A DNA stretch of 64,000 nucleotides from Lelliottia sp. WAP21 (GTDB taxonomy: Bacteria > Pseudomonadota > Gammaproteobacteria > Enterobacterales > Enterobacteriaceae): contig NZ_JAIWPG020000013.1 of the NCBI RefSeq assembly GCF_020532665.2, positions 62,001 to 126,000 of the forward strand, read 5' to 3'. The first letter of the stretch is position 1. The number at the start of each line of letters is the position of its first letter. The notes beneath the pieces were generated by a model, which searched no databases, was not told the DNA's origin, and saw only the letters and a list, made by a program, of their open reading frames with translations. This document shows positions 31,078-38,980 of the stretch, in pieces. Made by a program: the position numbers and the translations under genes.

Positions 31078-32461
31078 GTTCAGGCTCCTGATTTTTAAGA
31101 GAACGGGTCAGATACCAGGCACCATAACACAAGGCGACAAAGGGAATACCGCAGTAGAGCGCAATGCGCTGCGTCGGATCGAACGCAAGACCTACGCAGG
31201 CAACCAGACAAAGTACAAAACCGAGAACGGGCACCAACGGATACCACGGCGCGCGATACTGCAACGCAGCCAGCGGTTTGCCCGCCTGCAGATGGCGACG
31301 ACGGAACATAAAGTGCGACGCGCAAATGCTGATCCAGACCGCCACAACCGCAAACCCCGAAATAGCCGACAACGCGACAAAGACGGTGTCCGGCGCGACA
31401 ACGCTTGAGAACAGCGCCAGCACGCCGCCCAGCATACTCACCGAGATTGCCGTCAGCGGCACGCCGTTTTTATTCACGCGAGCAAAGCAGCGCGGCAGCG
31501 TTTTCTCATTGGAGAGCGACCAGAGCATACGACCCGATGCATACAGCCCCGAGTTTGCGGCAGAAAGGATGGCGGTCAGAATCACAAAATTGAAGATATC
31601 CGCGGCATAGGGAATCCCTACTTTTTCAAACACCAGCACAAAGGGGCTTTTCTCTACGCCCGCCTGCTGCATGGGAATGAGTGCCGCCAGAACAAATACC
31701 GTGCCGATAAAAAAGATAATCAGGCGGGCAATGGTGGTACGGATGGCGACAGGAATCACTTTGTGCGGGTTTTCCGTTTCGCCCGCGGCGATACCAATCA
31801 GCTCGGTGCCGGAGAAAGCAAAATTGACCGCCACCATGGTCATCAGGATCGGCAAACCGCCGTGAGGGAACCAGCCTTCTGCGGTGAGGTTAGTCAGCCC
31901 CGGCGCCGGTGAGCCATCCTGCATAGGGATGAAACCGAAGATTGCCGCTCCACCCAGAATGATAAACGCGATGATGGTGATGACTTTTACCAGCGAGAAC
32001 CAGAATTCGCCTTCGGCAAAAAAGCGCGTCGAGATAACGTTAAGTGCAAATATCACCACGCAAAACACCACGCACCAGGTCCAGACCGGCACCTGCGGAA
32101 ACCAGTACTGCATACAGAACCCGGCGGCGGTGAAGCTCGAACCGAGCGCTACCGTCCAGGTCAGCCAGTAGAGCCACGCCACGGTGTAGCCCGTTGCCGG
32201 CCCCAGATAGCGCGTCGCATAAACGTGGAAGGCACCGGTTTCCGGCATGGCCACGGAGAGCTCGCCCAGACACTGCATCACCAGCCAGACCACCAGCGCA
32301 CCAATGAGATACGCCAGCAGCGTTCCCGCCGCGCCGGTGGTAGAGATGATATAACCCGTATTAAAAAATAACCCTGTACCGATGACGCCGCCCAGCGACA
32401 GCATGATCAGGTGGCGCGTTTTCATGGTGCGCTTCAGCTGCCCATTTTGTTCTGTTTGCAT
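31064..32461 (-). CDS. mmuP: S-methylmethionine permease
   Basis: 465-residue APC-superfamily transporter with about 12 membrane segments that imports S-methylmethionine for Mmu[21 protein letters not shown] and [19 protein letters not shown] are the family signatures. ATG at 32461 ([11 protein letters not shown]) has AGAAGGT upstream; the frame runs 8 codons further up but that start would lie inside the MetJ operator. Expression should be repressed by methionine through MetJ. Confidence 0.95.
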   Translation of the reverse strand: MQTEQNGQLKRTMKTRHLIMLSLGGVIGTGLFFNTGYIISTTGAAGTLLAYLIGALVVWLVMQCLGELSVAMPETGAFHVYATRYLGPATGYTVAWLYWLTWTVALGSSFTAAGFCMQYWFPQVPVWTWCVVFCVVIFALNVISTRFFAEGEFWFSLVKVITIIAFIILGGAAIFGFIPMQDGSPAPGLTNLTAEGWFPHGGLPILMTMVAVNFAFSGTELIGIAAGETENPHKVIPVAIRTTIARLIIFFIGTVFVLAALIPMQQAGVEKSPFVLVFEKVGIPYAADIFNFVILTAILSAANSGLYASGRMLWSLSNEKTLPRCFARVNKNGVPLTAISVSMLGGVLALFSSVVAPDTVFVALSAISGFAVVAVWISICASHFMFRRRHLQAGKPLAALQYRAPWYPLVPVLGFVLCLVACVGLAFDPTQRIALYCGIPFVALCYGAWYLTRSLKNQEPEHVAE

Positions 32462-32471
32462 ATTACCTTCT

Positions 32472-32495
32472 AAACGTATGGACATCTAAACATCC
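32472..32495 (-). promoter_or_regulatory. MetJ operator (three tandem met boxes) before mmuPM
   Basis: Reading the minus strand, 32495-32472 gives GGATGTTT, AGATGTCC and ATACGTTT, three contiguous 8-mers matching AGACGTCT at 5, 6 and 6 of 8 positions. Tandem met boxes are what MetJ with S-adenosylmethionine binds. The site ends 10 bp before the mmuP ATG. Confidence 0.75.
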
Positions 32496-32532
32496 AAAGA
32501 AGGTCATTTATACCGTGATTGTTAACAAAAAG

Positions 32533-32622
32533 CTAGCCATGAACCAGGTGCAGCCGCCCACGGCGGGCGCTAAGACGAGGGTGGTGGGTCAGGATCACGT
32601 AGAGAAAGGGTCGCCAGGCCAT
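32533..32622 (-). CDS. Possible 29-residue small protein, unrecognised
   Basis: On the minus strand GGAGGTG stands 3-8 bp before an ATG at 32622, one of the best ribosome-binding sites in the window. The ORF reads MAWRPFLYVILTHHPRLSAR and ends VHG before TAG. It is basic and His/Arg-rich with a short hydrophobic FLYVIL patch. I do not recognise the family. The preceding 150 bases are GC-rich and can form hairpins, so this could instead be a structured RNA or a leader peptide. It lies between mmuP and the AI-2E-family gene; no clear promoter was found. Confidence 0.4.
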   Translation of the reverse strand: MAWRPFLYVILTHHPRLSARRGRLHLVHG

Positions 32623-32759
32623 AAGCACCTCCGCAAGGCAGATACCCTAAGCATGGAGGCCGGAGCGGCGCTTTTCGGTCAGTCGAAAGTGCGAACCGCG
32701 CCAGGGGATGTCATGCAAAAGACGGTGGCGCACTGCCGGGACAAAGACAGCCCCTCGTA

Positions 32760-32788
32760 TTGGTAATTCCCCTAAACAGTTCTATAGT
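32760..32788 (+). promoter_or_regulatory. Sigma-70 promoter of the AI-2E-family gene
   Basis: TTGGTA (32760-32765), a 17-bp spacer and TATAGT (32783-32788) form a good sigma-70 promoter, placing the transcript start near 32795, about 25 bp before the ATG at 32821. Confidence 0.65.
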
Positions 32789-32820
32789 CCTTGGAGATTC
32801 TTCGTTACCAGGACTTAGTG

Positions 32821-33930
32821 ATGCGCTTTAATGGACTGACCAAAGGTTTTTTCTTGCTTCTTCTCGCTCTCGTTACGTGGGCCTTCTTTGATGTGTTGTC
32901 GCCCTACTTTTCCGCCATTTTATGGGCTGCCATCCTGACCATCATTTTTAACCCGGTGAAAAATAAACTCCGCACCGCGCTGGGGGATCGTAACGGGCTG
33001 GCATCGTTTTTGACTCTCGGCATCATCTGCCTGATCGTCTTTATCCCGTTGATGGTGATCCTCTCGTCACTGGCGATTGAGCTGAACGTGGTTTACACCA
33101 AACTGCAGGCGAACAACACCCAGTTCCCGGAGGTGGTGGCGGGCATCTTTAATCGGCTGCCCGACTGGGCAAGCGGGTTCCTGGCCGATCATAATCTGAA
33201 TAACGCCGCACAAATCCAGAAGAAACTCTCCGACTTTGCCCTGCAGGGCGGGCAGTATCTGGCTGGCAGCGCCTTCCTGATTGGCAAAGGCACTTTTGGC
33301 TTTGCGATCAGCTTCGGCATCATGCTTTATCTGCTGTTTTTCCTGCTGAAAGACGGACCGTATCTGGTGCGTCAGATTCTGGACTCCCTGCCCCTTTCTG
33401 ATTTTGCTAAAGAGCATCTGTTCGCCAAATTCGTCGGGGTCTCCCGCGCGACGGTGAAAGGTACGGCGGTCGTGGCGGTGGTTCAGGGGACGCTGGGGGG
33501 GATTGCCTTCGCCATTGTGGGTATTGATGGCAGCGTTTTGTGGGGCGCGCTGATGGCGTTTCTCTCTCTGGTGCCCGCGGTGGGTTCAGCGATTGTCTGG
33601 GTACCTGCCGCTATTTTCCTCTTCGCAACACATCAGGTCTGGCAAGGGCTGTTTATCGTGGGGTTCTTCGTGATTATCGTTGGCCTGGTCGACAACATTT
33701 TGCGCCCGCTGTTGGTGGGAAAAGACACCAAAATGCCGGACTACCTTATTTTGATTTCAACCCTCGGCGGCATGGAGCTTTACGGTATTAATGGCTTTGT
33801 CATTGGTCCCTTGATTGCGGCGCTGTTTATTGCCTGCTGGAACCTGTTCTCCGGCCGAGACCACGCTGGCAATGCTGAAGAGTTAGACGCGGAGTTCATC
33901 GAAGAGGGTAGAAAACCGCCAGAGTTATAA
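32821..33930 (+). CDS. AI-2E family transporter (PerM/YdiK superfamily)
   Basis: 369-residue membrane protein with about eight segments, including paired N-terminal helices (FFLLLLALVTWAFFDVL, YFSAILWAAILTIIFNPV) and the C-terminal GLVDNILRPLLVGKDTKMPD motif typical of the AI-2E family. The name comes from E. coli TqsA, but most members have unknown or other substrates, including Na+/H+ exchange. It is not YdiK itself, whose sequence differs. The ATG at 32821 is preferred over a TTG at 32791 because AGGA precedes it and the promoter overlaps the longer form. Confidence 0.8.
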   Translation: MRFNGLTKGFFLLLLALVTWAFFDVLSPYFSAILWAAILTIIFNPVKNKLRTALGDRNGLASFLTLGIICLIVFIPLMVILSSLAIELNVVYTKLQANNTQFPEVVAGIFNRLPDWASGFLADHNLNNAAQIQKKLSDFALQGGQYLAGSAFLIGKGTFGFAISFGIMLYLLFFLLKDGPYLVRQILDSLPLSDFAKEHLFAKFVGVSRATVKGTAVVAVVQGTLGGIAFAIVGIDGSVLWGALMAFLSLVPAVGSAIVWVPAAIFLFATHQVWQGLFIVGFFVIIVGLVDNILRPLLVGKDTKMPDYLILISTLGGMELYGINGFVIGPLIAALFIACWNLFSGRDHAGNAEELDAEFIEEGRKPPEL

Positions 33931-33953
33931 AAGTGTGATGTTCAAGGGTTAAC

Positions 33954-33979
33954 AAGGCGGCTGCGAGCCGCCTTTTTTT
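33954..33979 (+). terminator. Intrinsic terminator after the AI-2E-family gene
   Basis: AAGGCGGCT and AGCCGCCTT pair around a short loop, followed by a run of seven T. This is a standard rho-independent terminator about 25 bp after the stop. Confidence 0.88.
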
Positions 33980-34050
33980 ACACCCAAAATCAAACGTTTT
34001 CTATAATTTAAAGAACGCCATCCCACATTTGTCGTAAAAGGATCTAACAG

Positions 34051-35835
34051 GTGCGAATCGCCACGATAACAAACTGGGCCTATGGCGCCACGGTATGCCT
34101 GACTCTCGCCTCCGGCATCATCATGATCCTGGCGTCAAATGCTGACACGGCGGAAAGGCAGGCGGTTAAGCAACGCCAGCAGTTCGATCAAATCACCGAA
34201 GACATCGAAGCAGATGCCTGGATGCTGTCTGATTTGGCTCGCCTGTTTGTGATTAAAAAAGACCCGTCGATCCTCGAAGAGTACCGTCAAAAAGAGGGCT
34301 CGCTGAAGAACATCGAAGTACGCCTGGAGAAACTCAAAGATACCGGTGCATCAAACGAAGAGTTGTTATTGCTGGGAGAAGGATTAAAGATCGTTGATGA
34401 GCTGCAGGACGAGCAGCAAGCAGCCCTTGCCAGCATAGCGCGTGGTGATGAACAACACGCCGTTGCCCTGTTGTACGGCAGCGCCTACGAGCTTGAGCTG
34501 GAACGCGCCCAGCGGGAAATCGATCATTTCCGCCAGTTGCTGGATAAGCGTGTCATAACCGATGTTCAGGTGGCGACCAAAACATCGAAAACGCTGCGCA
34601 CCGCCTCAGAGATCATGGTGGGCCTGACCGCCCTGCTCTTCCTGTTTGTGCTGGGCTTTATTTTAAAACGCCGCGTACTGCGCCCGGTCGTTCGTCTGAG
34701 CGACGTCGTACATCGTCTTGCCTCGCAGGACTATGCCGTGGAAACGCCCAACTTCAATCAGATTGATGAAATCGGGGATATGGCGCAGGCGATACACATT
34801 TTTCGTGAAAATGGCCTGGCGCGACAGCGTCTGGAGAGGGAGCGCGATGCGGACTGGGCTATCCGCGAACTACTGGCAAGAATGACACAGCGGCTGCAGG
34901 GCTGTGAATCCTTTGATGACGTGCTCAACGTGGCCACCCTTTTTGCGCCCAATATTGCTCCAGGCTTATCCGGCAGACTCTATATCCTCGATCGCACCCC
35001 CTCCCGAATGCGCTGCGTGGCAGAATGGTTAGACCCGCAGGGCGCGTCGACCCCTTTTGATCCCGAAGACTGTTGGGCGATACGCCGCGGTCAAAGTCAT
35101 CCGCCGGTGAATGGCGAGCCGGACGTCGTCTGTTATCACCTGCCGGAATCGGTGGCGCACCAGGCGCTGTGCATACCGCTCATCGCTCAGGGGGAAGCAA
35201 TTGGTTTGCTTTCCATCCAGAACATCCTTCCGGAAAACGCCCCTTCACGCGCCTACCTGGAACTGATGGCAGAAGCGTTGGGTCTGGCGCTGGCTAACCA
35301 GCGACTTCGACACGAACTACAGGAAAAGGCACTTTATGACCCGCTGACCGGCCTGCGTAACCGTCACCACCTGGACGATATGCTGCGATCCCAAATCAGC
35401 CTGGCCCAGCGTACCTCCACCCCGATTAGCTGTCTGATGATTGATATCGATCACTTTAAAAAGATTAACGATAAATACGGGCATGAAGCGGGTGATGCGG
35501 TGATCAAACGCGTCGCGAGTATTATTCAGCGAACGATTGGCGATGAGGGCAAAGCGTTCCGTTACGGTGGCGAGGAGTTTCTGGTACTGCTGGCCGGAAT
35601 GGATGACGAAGCCGCCTATGAATGCGCATCGCAGATTTACAACGAGGTAAAAATGTCCACCGTCCGCTCGGGTATCTCGGAGATCGCCACGGTGGATGTC
35701 TCCATCGGGATCGCCACCTATCCGCAGCATGTCCAGAGTGATAGCCTTATTCGAGCCTCTGATGTCGCGTTGTATCGAGCTAAAGAGCTGGGAAGAGCGC
35801 GGATAGTGAGTTTTGGTATGTTAGGGGAAGGGTAG
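34051..35835 (+). CDS. Membrane diguanylate cyclase with HAMP, GAF and GGDEF domains
   Basis: 594 residues starting with GTG at 34051 (AAGGA 10 bp upstream). Two membrane segments (about 8-29 and 186-208) flank a helical periplasmic sensor rich in heptads. A HAMP linker (about 209-260), a GAF-like domain (about 275-415) and a C-terminal GGDEF domain (about 430-590) follow. DIDHFKKINDKYGHEAGDAV and FRYGGEEFLVL show an intact GG[D/E]EF active site, so cyclic di-GMP synthesis is expected. The sensed signal is unknown. It ends just before the AT-rich island. Confidence 0.85.
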   Translation: MRIATITNWAYGATVCLTLASGIIMILASNADTAERQAVKQRQQFDQITEDIEADAWMLSDLARLFVIKKDPSILEEYRQKEGSLKNIEVRLEKLKDTGASNEELLLLGEGLKIVDELQDEQQAALASIARGDEQHAVALLYGSAYELELERAQREIDHFRQLLDKRVITDVQVATKTSKTLRTASEIMVGLTALLFLFVLGFILKRRVLRPVVRLSDVVHRLASQDYAVETPNFNQIDEIGDMAQAIHIFRENGLARQRLERERDADWAIRELLARMTQRLQGCESFDDVLNVATLFAPNIAPGLSGRLYILDRTPSRMRCVAEWLDPQGASTPFDPEDCWAIRRGQSHPPVNGEPDVVCYHLPESVAHQALCIPLIAQGEAIGLLSIQNILPENAPSRAYLELMAEALGLALANQRLRHELQEKALYDPLTGLRNRHHLDDMLRSQISLAQRTSTPISCLMIDIDHFKKINDKYGHEAGDAVIKRVASIIQRTIGDEGKAFRYGGEEFLVLLAGMDDEAAYECASQIYNEVKMSTVRSGISEIATVDVSIGIATYPQHVQSDSLIRASDVALYRAKELGRARIVSFGMLGEG

Positions 35836-35926
35836 GTTTGTGTGGTGCTGTTGGCTGAAATGGGGTGTGGGTTTTTAGTGGGTAAAAGGTGGAATTTATA
35901 TTAGGATGGGGAGCGGTAAGGTGTTG

Positions 35927-35944
35927 CGATAATAGGAACAGAAC
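35927..35944 (+). repeat. Imperfect direct repeat of thrW 3' end (candidate attachment site, left)
   Basis: CGATAATAGGA at 35927-35937 is identical to 39658-39668 inside the tRNA-Thr gene, and GAAC is shared after three mismatched bases (15 of 18 positions equal, same orientation). It marks the point where base composition changes after the GGDEF gene. This is what a decayed attL/attR pair from integration into thrW would look like. Confidence 0.55.
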
Positions 35945-35985
35945 AATCATCTAATGAAATGTTTTATATAGTAAAAATAAAAATA

Positions 35986-36177
35986 TTAAATACAAGTGCC
36001 CCCTATAATGCCCCCAACATTAACACCCATCACCTTACCACCACCACAATCAGCAACGTCACGGTCACTGATTATGTGCAGTGGTTTGGCTTTTTGTTTC
36101 ATGCTGGTAAAACTATCTATGAGCCCTATTAGCATAAGAATCAAGGAAAACACGAACTCATGAAGAAAAACCAGCAT
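35986..36177 (-). CDS. Possible small ORF downstream of the reverse transcriptase
   Basis: A 63-codon frame starts 20 bp inside the 3' end of the RT gene. It has a hydrophobic segment (FSLILMLIGLI) and then a glycine-rich tail (ADCGGGKVMGVNVGGIIGGT). An internal ATG at 36102 would give a 38-residue peptide, MKQKAKPLHIISDRDVADCG onward. No good ribosome-binding site is visible for either start. I do not recognise it. It could be a third component of the RT operon or chance. Confidence 0.28.
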   Translation of the reverse strand: MLVFLHEFVFSLILMLIGLIDSFTSMKQKAKPLHIISDRDVADCGGGKVMGVNVGGIIGGTCI

Positions 36178-37498
36178 CTCTCAAATCGGTTTCAATATCC
36201 TTAACCTGTCGAGATATTCTTTTCTTAAATTGATAGTCAATCTCTCTCGATGTTAAATTCTCGGTATTTTTTGAAAAATAATACTCTAAAACATATGTTT
36301 TTTCTTCTTCAGAGTAACTATCAAAGTTTGGAACGTATTTAGTTTCACGTCTATTATGCTTTATTTGGAAGAATGCTCTCACGAAAGATTTAACTTTCAA
36401 CTCTACGTTAAATCGTAGACATAAGTTATCCACAAATGCATCGAGTTCATGAAGCAATCTTTCGTTGTTTATTTCTGAGAAAAAGCACATCCACCCTTTT
36501 GATTTACCCTGAAAAATACAACCTGTAATTCTTAGATTAACTCGCCACTCTAAGAACTCTAATCTTTTTAATTTTGAATACTTGTAACCTGAAAATATAG
36601 AGAGAAGTGACTCGCGAAGTTTTTCTATAGACCCGGTTCTTGGGCTAACCACTCCACAATTAAAATCATACCCCAGATAGCCGAAGGCATCTTTTGAGAT
36701 TACTCCTTTTGACGATTTTTCTGGATTACTGTTAGGGTCATAGACCTTAAGCCCTAACCCTTCAAAATCCGAAACAACCTCTTTAATTACCTCATCAACC
36801 TCTTTTGATTTTATGAAAATCAGCACATCATCTACGTATCTATAATATTTGAAATCATTTTCATCTTTATATTTATTATCTAATGTATGTAAATAGATTG
36901 ATGCTAATATGCTTGATATAGATAGTCCTTGGGGTATGCCATTTACATTCGGGACATCGCTCTTTGAAGGCTTTATAACCGTTGGTGATTTGATGGCGCT
37001 AGATATTAATGTCAGCACCCTATCATCATCTATCCTATGACAAAGTTGCTCAGTTAATTTATCATGTTGCACAGAAGGGAAAAAGTTAGCAACGTCGAGC
37101 TTTAAAAAGTAGTTATACTCCCCCGATTCAATATCAGCCTTAACTGATTTTATGACATCTTGGGGAAGCTTAAAACGCAACTCATTATCATACGTATTTT
37201 TTAAATAATCACAAATTGCACGTAATGCAATTTTATCTCTGATTGTTGGGATAGATATTTCCCTTGGCGGCTTACCTCTACCCTTACTTATTAATTTTAA
37301 TTTGTACTTTGTAAAGACATAGGATTTTGAGTTAAACTTCCTATTAATTATAGATAATTGTTCATCGATTATACCCAGGAGGATTTTATGCGACATATTA
37401 TCAATGCCGGTTGAAGCCGATAATATCACGTGATTATCATATATATCACGGAGATAGTTAACCGAGATATAATTATCGAAGCCCTTATGCTCGTCCAT
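36158..37498 (-). CDS. Reverse transcriptase of a SLATT-associated (probable defence) system
   Basis: 446 residues from the ATG at 37498 (DEHKGFDNYIS), 2 bp after the upstream gene's stop, with AGGT about 6 bp before it. The fingers and palm are complete: GIDNM near 31, PREISIPTIRDKIALRAI near 78-95, catalytic Asp135 in KLDVANFFPSV, NGIPQGLSISSILA at 186-199, and YRYVDDVLIF with the catalytic pair Asp223-Asp224. GYLGYDF follows near 270. A helical C-terminal domain of about 150 residues comes next, with no maturase X, endonuclease or integrase motif. That argues against a group II intron and fits the stand-alone UG/Abi-type RTs linked to phage defence. The gene is AT-rich, unlike its flanks. 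Confidence 0.88.
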   Translation of the reverse strand: MDEHKGFDNYISVNYLRDIYDNHVILSASTGIDNMSHKILLGIIDEQLSIINRKFNSKSYVFTKYKLKLISKGRGKPPREISIPTIRDKIALRAICDYLKNTYDNELRFKLPQDVIKSVKADIESGEYNYFLKLDVANFFPSVQHDKLTEQLCHRIDDDRVLTLISSAIKSPTVIKPSKSDVPNVNGIPQGLSISSILASIYLHTLDNKYKDENDFKYYRYVDDVLIFIKSKEVDEVIKEVVSDFEGLGLKVYDPNSNPEKSSKGVISKDAFGYLGYDFNCGVVSPRTGSIEKLRESLLSIFSGYKYSKLKRLEFLEWRVNLRITGCIFQGKSKGWMCFFSEINNERLLHELDAFVDNLCLRFNVELKVKSFVRAFFQIKHNRRETKYVPNFDSYSEEEKTYVLEYYFSKNTENLTSREIDYQFKKRISRQVKDIETDLRDAGFSS

Positions 37499-37500
37499 AT

Positions 37501-38070
37501 TTAAACCTGAGAATAGTGTCTGATAAATGCAACGATGATGAATGGTAGAAGTATTAGTACTAAAACTGACACACACCAGCCATTATTGCTCATACGTATA
37601 GAGTTTTTTTGTTCCTCCGTAGGGTGCTTGCTTAATTTACTCTTATCAGATGCGCTTTCATACTCGCCATCAATAGCCCTGTAATAATCAATTTCCTTGT
37701 GATTTTCAGATATTGAAAGTATTGAATGAAACTCTTTTTTTAAACTATCAATATCAGAAGAACTACCAATTGCCCCATATATTAACCCAAGTTGCTCATA
37801 GCACTGTTTCATCAACATTGCTCTCTCTTTAAATCGCATGTTATTAACATACAACGTCAAAAGCAAAACTAAAACAGACAAAGCAACCATTATTGCTGTT
37901 TCCGTTAAGCTAGCAACTTTTACAACAAGAGTAATTATTGAATATGCCACAAGAAAAAATGAATACCATAGCAATAATGATTGTGAGATAGCATCCATTC
38001 TAAGCAAGCGCTTTTCTGCCTTAATTCTTGCTTTCTTTGTCCACCAAATTTGATTCGAGAAATCACTCAC
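37501..38070 (-). CDS. SLATT-type membrane effector (SLATT_5-like) paired with the RT
   Basis: 189 residues starting at GTG 38070 (AAGGA about 9 bp upstream). The N-terminus NQIWWTKKARIKAEKRLLRM is followed by two close membrane helices (about 30-50 and 54-76), a cytoplasmic helical region (80-160) and a third hydrophobic segment near the C-terminus (VSVLVLILLPFIIVAFI). This is the layout of SLATT domains, predicted pore-forming effectors of nucleotide-signalling and other conflict systems. SLATT family 5 is described as coupled to reverse transcriptases. The tight order SLATT then RT matches. Membrane disruption on infection is inference. Confidence 0.75.
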   Translation of the reverse strand: MSDFSNQIWWTKKARIKAEKRLLRMDAISQSLLLWYSFFLVAYSIITLVVKVASLTETAIMVALSVLVLLLTLYVNNMRFKERAMLMKQCYEQLGLIYGAIGSSSDIDSLKKEFHSILSISENHKEIDYYRAIDGEYESASDKSKLSKHPTEEQKNSIRMSNNGWCVSVLVLILLPFIIVAFIRHYSQV

Positions 38071-38084
38071 GAGGATTCGTCCTT

Positions 38085-38214
38085 AATTGAAGTAAGGAGG
38101 CGTCAAAAATAGTAGTAATAGTAACGCCTGCGCTAGCAGACTGGAAAAACCAGAGGCAAAGCCTCCCAAAATTAGTTGCACCCATCACTGGATGATCGCC
38201 TAAGCGATACGCCT
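38085..38214 (-). ncRNA. Structured leader RNA upstream of SLATT-RT (tandem hairpins)
   Basis: In 130 bp between the putative promoter and the SLATT ribosome-binding site, five inverted repeats occur almost back to back. They are ATCGC/GCGAT (38195-38208), CATC/GATG (38183-38194), GAGGC/GCCTC with a 3-base loop (38153-38165), CTGG/CCAG (38141-38153) and AGGCGT/ACGCCT (38098-38129). The last has a 20-base AT-only-like loop containing repeated TACTAT units. Known defence RTs often need a nearby structured RNA as template or cofactor. Whether this is a separate RNA or a 5' leader cannot be told from sequence. Confidence 0.5.
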
Positions 38215-38221
38215 CACTAAC

Positions 38222-38249
38222 ATTTTACACGTATAGCATTGTTAAACAA
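38222..38249 (-). promoter_or_regulatory. Candidate promoter of the SLATT-RT operon
   Basis: On the minus strand TTGTTT (38244-38249), a 16-bp spacer and TAAAAT (38222-38227) form a plausible promoter. An overlapping extended -10, TGCTATACG (38230-38238), is an alternative. Either starts transcription shortly before the hairpin run. Confidence 0.45.
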
Positions 38250-38624
38250 ATCAAAAATGAAACCGGCCAAAATCGCACTACACCGCACCCGCCTGCGGTT
38301 TTCAGATCGCAAAAATTTTTCAGTTGGGATTTTTTACAAATGATAGTGCCAGACCGCGCCACGACTGGGGATTTACAGCGAGCATGGAACTGAAAAGAGT
38401 GAAAAGAATTTCAGCTTTTTTCAGTTTAGCTATACTCCAAAATCGCAATGACTTTAATTAAGTTATTGATAGTAAAGAGATATAAAATTTTAAGTGAGAT
38501 TTTTCATGATAACTGATGGCACACTTAAAAATTAAGCAGCTGATTCTTATGAACATTTTTTCTTAAGCAACTGAAATTTAATGAACCGAAGCCGGGAAAA
38601 TTTTAGTTACTCCCGGCGAGCCGT
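38250..38624. other. AT-rich island spacer without a recognisable gene
   Basis: 375 bp between the RT operon promoter and the ogr-like gene. One hairpin, ACCGCA/TGCGGT (38282-38299), is present, and another, GCCGGGA/TCCCGGC (38591-38617), lies just beyond the ogr-like stop. No ORF with a start signal or coding character is seen. Confidence 0.5.
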
Positions 38625-38948
38625 TCACTGGCTCTCTTTGGCTGCCAACAGGAGTTCTAATGCTTTTTGTCGCTCGTCGGGTGGCAGGGCATCCATTAGC
38701 TCTTTAATCCGTCCCTGGCCGCTCAAAGCGCTGGGACTAATCGTGTGTGAGAATGAAACGTTCATCACAAACGTATGCCCACACTCTACATTTGAACAAT
38801 AACAGTACACATCTGATAATTTGGGGGGCTTTCGGTTTATTTTCCTCACCGTTGCCGCAGATACACAAACCGGGCAGTAAATTTCATCAATTGCATAGCT
38901 AAGACTATGTTGCATAACAGAAAAATAGATTTTAAGTCCTTCCCTCAT
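38625..38948 (-). CDS. P2 Ogr/Delta-type zinc-finger transcription activator
   Basis: About 107 residues with the exact family spacing C-x2-C-x22-C-x4-C: CPVC, then CSNVEC, followed by GHTFVMNVSFSHTISPS. Ogr and Delta proteins activate late promoters of P2 phages and P4 satellites by contacting RNA polymerase alpha. The C-terminal tail LPPDERQKALELLLAAKESQ is helical. The start is unsure: ATG at 38948, GTG at 38966 or ATG at 38915 are possible, all giving a longer N-terminus than P2 Ogr. In P2 prophages ogr lies next to the attachment site, as here near thrW. Confidence 0.75.
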   Translation of the reverse strand: MREGLKIYFSVMQHSLSYAIDEIYCPVCVSAATVRKINRKPPKLSDVYCYCSNVECGHTFVMNVSFSHTISPSALSGQGRIKELMDALPPDERQKALELLLAAKESQ

Positions 38949-38963
38949 GGTCTGAATATGCAA

Positions 38964-38980
38964 CACTTGTAAAACAAGTG
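38964..38980. promoter_or_regulatory. Inverted repeat at the ogr-like gene start
   Basis: CACTTGT and ACAAGTG form a perfect 7-bp inverted repeat around AAA, right at the upstream edge of the ogr-like gene. It may be an operator for the island's own regulator. Confidence 0.4.

Noticed and set aside
32515..32766. 83-codon plus-strand frame opposite the 29-codon ORF
   Set aside because: It starts with GTG without a ribosome-binding site, has no recognisable motif and overlaps a well-signalled ORF on the other strand.
32821..33930. Calling the AI-2E-family gene ydiK or tqsA
   Set aside because: The translation differs clearly from the YdiK I recall, and rprA, which neighbours ydiK in E. coli, is not visible downstream.
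36158..37498. Group II intron or retron reading of the reverse transcriptase
   Set aside because: No maturase X or HNH domain and no domain V/VI-like RNA downstream. The RT also lacks the compact size usual for retrons (about 320 residues), and the paired SLATT gene is not a known retron partner arrangement.
38581..38802. 73-codon plus-strand frame across the ogr-like gene
   Set aside because: It lies antisense to the zinc-finger gene, whose exact cysteine spacing shows that the minus strand is coding.
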